NCBI GenBank assembly: GCA_023453655.1
Contig: JAEXTE010000454.1
Span: 1 to 7,486 of the forward strand
Direction of reading: 5' to 3'
Source: Pseudomonadota bacterium
GTDB taxonomy: Bacteria; Pseudomonadota; Gammaproteobacteria; Xanthomonadales; Xanthomonadaceae
DNA: 7,486 nucleotides
The position numbers and the translations under genes are program-made. The notes beneath the pieces were generated by a model, which did no database searches, was not told the origin of the DNA, and saw only the letters and a list, made by a program, of their open reading frames with translations. Of this stretch, positions 6,510 to 7,486 are shown piece by piece (position 1 is the first letter of the stretch; each line of letters begins with the position of its first letter).

Positions 6510-7486
6510 GTGAGCCACGCCCCCACCACCATCAAGCAGGACGACCTGGTCCAGTCGATCGCCGACGCCCTCCAGTACATCAGCTACTACCACCCGGTCG
6601 ACTACATCCGCAATCTCGCCGCCGCCTGGGAGCGCGAGGAGTCCCCGGCGGCCAAGGACGCGATGGCGCAGATCCTGATCAACTCGCGTATGTGCGCCGA
6701 AGGCCACCGCCCGATCTGCCAGGACACCGGCATCGTCACCGTGTTCCTGGAAGTGGGCATGGACGTGCGCTGGGAGGGCTTCACCGGCTCGCTCGAGGAC
6801 GCCGTCAACGAGGGCGTGCGCCGCGCCTACAACCACCCGGACAACAAGCTGCGCGCCTCGGTGCTGGCCGATCCGGCCGGCAAGCGCCAGAACACGAAGG
6901 ACAACACCCCGGCCGTGGTCAACATGAAGATCGTCGCCGGCGACAAGGTGGACGTGATCGTGGCGGCCAAGGGCGGCGGCTCGGAGGCCAAGAGCAAGTT
7001 CGCCATGCTCAACCCGTCCGATTCGATCGTCGACTGGGTGCTCAAGACCGTGCCGACCATGGGCGCGGGCTGGTGCCCGCCGGGCATGCTCGGCATCGGC
7101 ATCGGCGGCACCGCCGAGAAGGCGATGCTGCTGGCGAAGGAATCGCTGATGGAGCCGATCGACATCCAGGACCTGATCGCCCGCGGCCCGTCCAACCGCG
7201 CCGAGGAACTGCGCCTGGAGCTGTACGAGAACGTCAACGCGCTCGGCATCGGCGCGCAGGGCCTGGGCGGCCTGACCACGGTGCTCGACATCAAGGTCAA
7301 GGACTATCCGACGCACGCGGCCAACCTGCCGGTGGCGATGATCCCCAACTGCGCCGCCACCCGCCATGCGCACTTCACCCTCGACGGCTGCGGCCCGGTT
7401 GCGCTGGACCCGCCCTCGCTCGAGGACTGGCCGACGCTGACCTACAACCCGCAGAACGCGCGCCGCGTCGATCTTGACACGATCAC
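6510..7486 (+). CDS. fumA: Class I [4Fe-4S] fumarate hydratase, N-terminal 325 codons (runs off right edge)
   Basis: This TCA-cycle enzyme interconverts fumarate and malate in the cytoplasm. The three cysteines that bind the iron-sulfur cluster are all present: C70 in PICQDTG, C189 in GWCPPGMLGIGIGGT and C281 in PNCAATRH. Their spacing (119 and 92 residues) closely fits what I recall for E. coli FumA (119 and 94). The family is usually just over 500 residues, so about 60 percent is in the window and the C-terminal domain is missing. The start is a GTG at 6510-6512: an in-frame stop at 6474-6476 limits the frame, no ATG lies between, and the protein from this GTG begins with the SHAPTTIKQDDLVQSI stretch expected upstream of the core. 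The first in-frame ATG, at 6663, would lose conserved sequence. The ribosome-binding site is weak (GAG at 6501-6503). The gene is housekeeping and appears unrelated to the sugar operon. Confidence 0.95.
   Translation, partial: MSHAPTTIKQDDLVQSIADALQYISYYHPVDYIRNLAAAWEREESPAAKDAMAQILINSRMCAEGHRPICQDTGIVTVFLEVGMDVRWEGFTGSLEDAVNEGVRRAYNHPDNKLRASVLADPAGKRQNTKDNTPAVVNMKIVAGDKVDVIVAAKGGGSEAKSKFAMLNPSDSIVDWVLKTVPTMGAGWCPPGMLGIGIGGTAEKAMLLAKESLMEPIDIQDLIARGPSNRAEELRLELYENVNALGIGAQGLGGLTTVLDIKVKDYPTHAANLPVAMIPNCAATRHAHFTLDGCGPVALDPPSLEDWPTLTYNPQNARRVDLDTI

Noticed and set aside
6294..7373. Minus-strand open frame of 359 codons opposite the fumarase
   Set aside because: The plus strand encodes a highly conserved enzyme with all three cluster cysteines; the opposite frame is a shadow.
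1..7486. Search for mobile elements, CRISPR arrays, tRNA or rRNA genes
   Set aside because: No transposase or integrase, no regularly spaced repeats, no direct repeats flanking the cluster and no RNA-gene signatures were seen.

Overview
The window is GC-rich (by eye about two thirds G+C), densely coding DNA, most like a Xanthomonadaceae-type gammaproteobacterium (Lysobacter, Luteimonas, Pseudoxanthomonas or Stenotrophomonas relatives). That guess rests on base composition, protein flavour, a class I fumarase and a TAAAAT-type -10 box. It is an inference, not a proof. No RNA genes, insertion sequences, CRISPR arrays or phage genes were seen.

Left and centre (1-5235, all minus strand, read right to left) is a five-gene sugar-catabolism cluster: a cytoplasmic xylose-isomerase-like TIM-barrel protein (4183-5235); a 12-helix permease of the nucleoside:H+ symporter (NupG-like) group (2921-4144); a Gfo/Idh/MocA NAD(P)-dependent oxidoreductase (1786-2910); an exported two-domain protein joining a TIM barrel to a DUF1080 / 3-keto-disaccharide hydrolase domain (198-1673); and the N-terminal 67 residues of a GMC-family FAD oxidoreductase (1-201, running off the left edge). 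Gaps are 38, 10 and 112 bases, then a 4-base ATGA overlap, which fits an operon. The 112-base gap contains two small hairpins.

The control region (about 5236-5332) separates the operon from a divergent LacI/GalR-type regulator (5333-6343). It holds a perfect 18-bp palindrome with a central CpG (5249-5266), a textbook LacI-family operator shape, placed just upstream of the first operon gene's ribosome-binding site and just downstream of a weak -10 candidate. The regulator probably represses the operon until a sugar-derived inducer is present.

Right side: directly after the regulator's stop codon is a long GC-rich imperfect stem-loop (6344-6410), then a promoter-like TAAAAT, then the first 325 codons of a class I [4Fe-4S] fumarate hydratase (6510 to the right edge, GTG start). 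This is a housekeeping TCA-cycle gene and marks the edge of the accessory cluster.

Working model (inference): the domain mix of GMC oxidase, DUF1080, TIM barrels, Gfo/Idh/MocA enzyme and NHS-type permease matches the oxidative '3-keto' route of glycoside breakdown. There a sugar is oxidised at C3, the glycosidic bond of the 3-keto sugar is cleaved without a classical glycoside hydrolase, and the product is imported, reduced or isomerised. The most distinctive item is the secreted TIM-barrel/DUF1080 fusion. The substrate cannot be read from the sequence.
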